From the NCBI RefSeq assembly GCF_029167645.1, contig NZ_CP119148.1, positions 1 to 64,000 of the forward strand: DNA of 64,000 nt. The letters run 5' to 3'. A program made the position numbers and the translations under genes. Below the pieces are notes generated by a model. That model saw nothing but the letters and a program-made list of their open reading frames with translations. It was not told the DNA's origin and did no database searches. Below, one piece after another: positions 63,629-64,000 of the stretch; position 1 is the first letter of the stretch; every line of letters starts with the position of its first letter. Origin of the DNA: Streptomyces sp. AM 2-1-1. Lineage in GTDB: Bacteria; Actinomycetota; Actinomycetes; Streptomycetales; Streptomycetaceae.

Positions 63629-64000
63629 TGCCGCGCCACTTCGTCGACCTGACCGGGGCGGCCGCCCTGCCCACCGGCCACTTCCAGATGACCGCCCGGA
63701 TCGTCCGCGACCTCGTCGCGCACGCGGCGACCGGCGTCGTCCACGGCCCGGCCGGCACCGGCAAGACCTTCGCCGTCGAAGCCGCCCTCGAAGCCCTCGA
63801 CCAGCTCCCCGCCGTCGACCGGCCGCAGGTGTGCCTGCTGACCTTCCCCTCCCGCCCGACCATGCGCATGATCGCCGACCAACTGCTGCGCGAACTCACC
63901 GGCGCGGACACCCCCACCTCCCGCAACCGCTTCGACCTCACCACCAAACTGGTCGGCCTCCTCACCACCCCGATGCGCCTGGTCGTCGTGGACGAGGCCC
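63628..64000 (+). CDS. TniB/TnsC-like AAA+ ATPase (partial)
   Basis: The first 124 residues of an AAA+ transposition ATPase, cut by the window end. ATG 63628 is coupled to the transposase stop. Walker A is VVHGPAGTGKTFAVEAAL (about 36-52); Walker B is MRLVVVDEA at the very end. TniB/TnsC proteins choose the target and pass it to the transposase. A TniQ-type gene might follow outside the window. Confidence 0.85.
   Translation, partial: MPRHFVDLTGAAALPTGHFQMTARIVRDLVAHAATGVVHGPAGTGKTFAVEAALEALDQLPAVDRPQVCLLTFPSRPTMRMIADQLLRELTGADTPTSRNRFDLTTKLVGLLTTPMRLVVVDEA

Noticed and set aside
1-64000. CRISPR arrays, tRNA and rRNA genes
   Set aside because: None seen: periodic repeats in the window (12-bp and 21-bp) are too short to be CRISPR, and no tRNA cloverleaf or rRNA segment was recognised.

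Overview
The window reads as the left end of a linear Streptomyces (or close relative) replicon, most likely a large linear plasmid. The base composition is very GC-rich, GTG starts and GTGA/ATGA stop-start overlaps are frequent, and WhiB-, Lsr2- and Spd-type proteins are present. Bases 1 to about 200 match the general design of a Streptomyces telomere: the sequence opens with CCCGCGGAGCGGG and continues as closely packed short palindromes. A ParAB system and a Rep-type initiator locus argue for a plasmid rather than a chromosome arm.

Layout. 1-4.4 kb: telomere, then a telomere-proximal SF2 helicase with two coupled small genes. 4.4-11.3 kb: a gene of unknown function, a replication-relaxation protein, a MobF relaxase without a helicase domain, and between them a repeat-dense block with a 42-bp perfect palindrome. 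11.3-14.5 kb: decayed genes, then parA-parB with two copies of a 23-bp palindrome (candidate parS). 14.5-19 kb: an eight-gene minus-strand operon (GGDEF, ASCH, WhiB-like, Lsr2-like, OB-like, HNH, unknown, lipoprotein) ending in a strong intrinsic terminator. 19-35.7 kb: a long minus-strand plasmid-transfer/spread region of small zinc-ribbon and membrane proteins, an FtsK/TraB-type DNA translocase, a DUF2637 (SpdB-like) protein, a second WhiB-like protein, and recurring hairpin leaders. 35.9-37.6 kb: a GntR regulator preceded by repeated operators and coupled to a family-2 glycosyltransferase.

37.6-48.5 kb is the putative replication region. A 1.2-kb gene-free stretch with a nested cruciform precedes a Rep-like protein, a DUF721/DciA-like protein and a CoiA-like zinc protein. 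About 4.5 kb downstream the same three-gene module is repeated, but its Rep copy lacks the N-terminal winged-helix part. Near-identical nucleotides over much of the unit indicate a recent duplication or gene conversion.

48.5-64 kb is accessory and mosaic: a STAS protein, a second lipoprotein paralogous to the one in the 14.5-19 kb operon, small zinc proteins, a 5'-truncated Imm21-like gene, an SdsA1-type alkylsulfatase, an IS110-type fragment, two secreted DUF11 proteins, a thioredoxin whose active-site cysteines are both replaced, a frameshifted secreted gene joined to an IS5-type fragment, a serine recombinase, and the start of a TniA/TniB (Tn5053-like) transposition module cut by the window end.

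Together the genes cover end maintenance, partition, replication and conjugative transfer of a linear plasmid, with cargo collected by transposition. No terminal-protein genes (tpg/tap) were seen here; they would have to be elsewhere. All family assignments are from reading motifs, not from searches.
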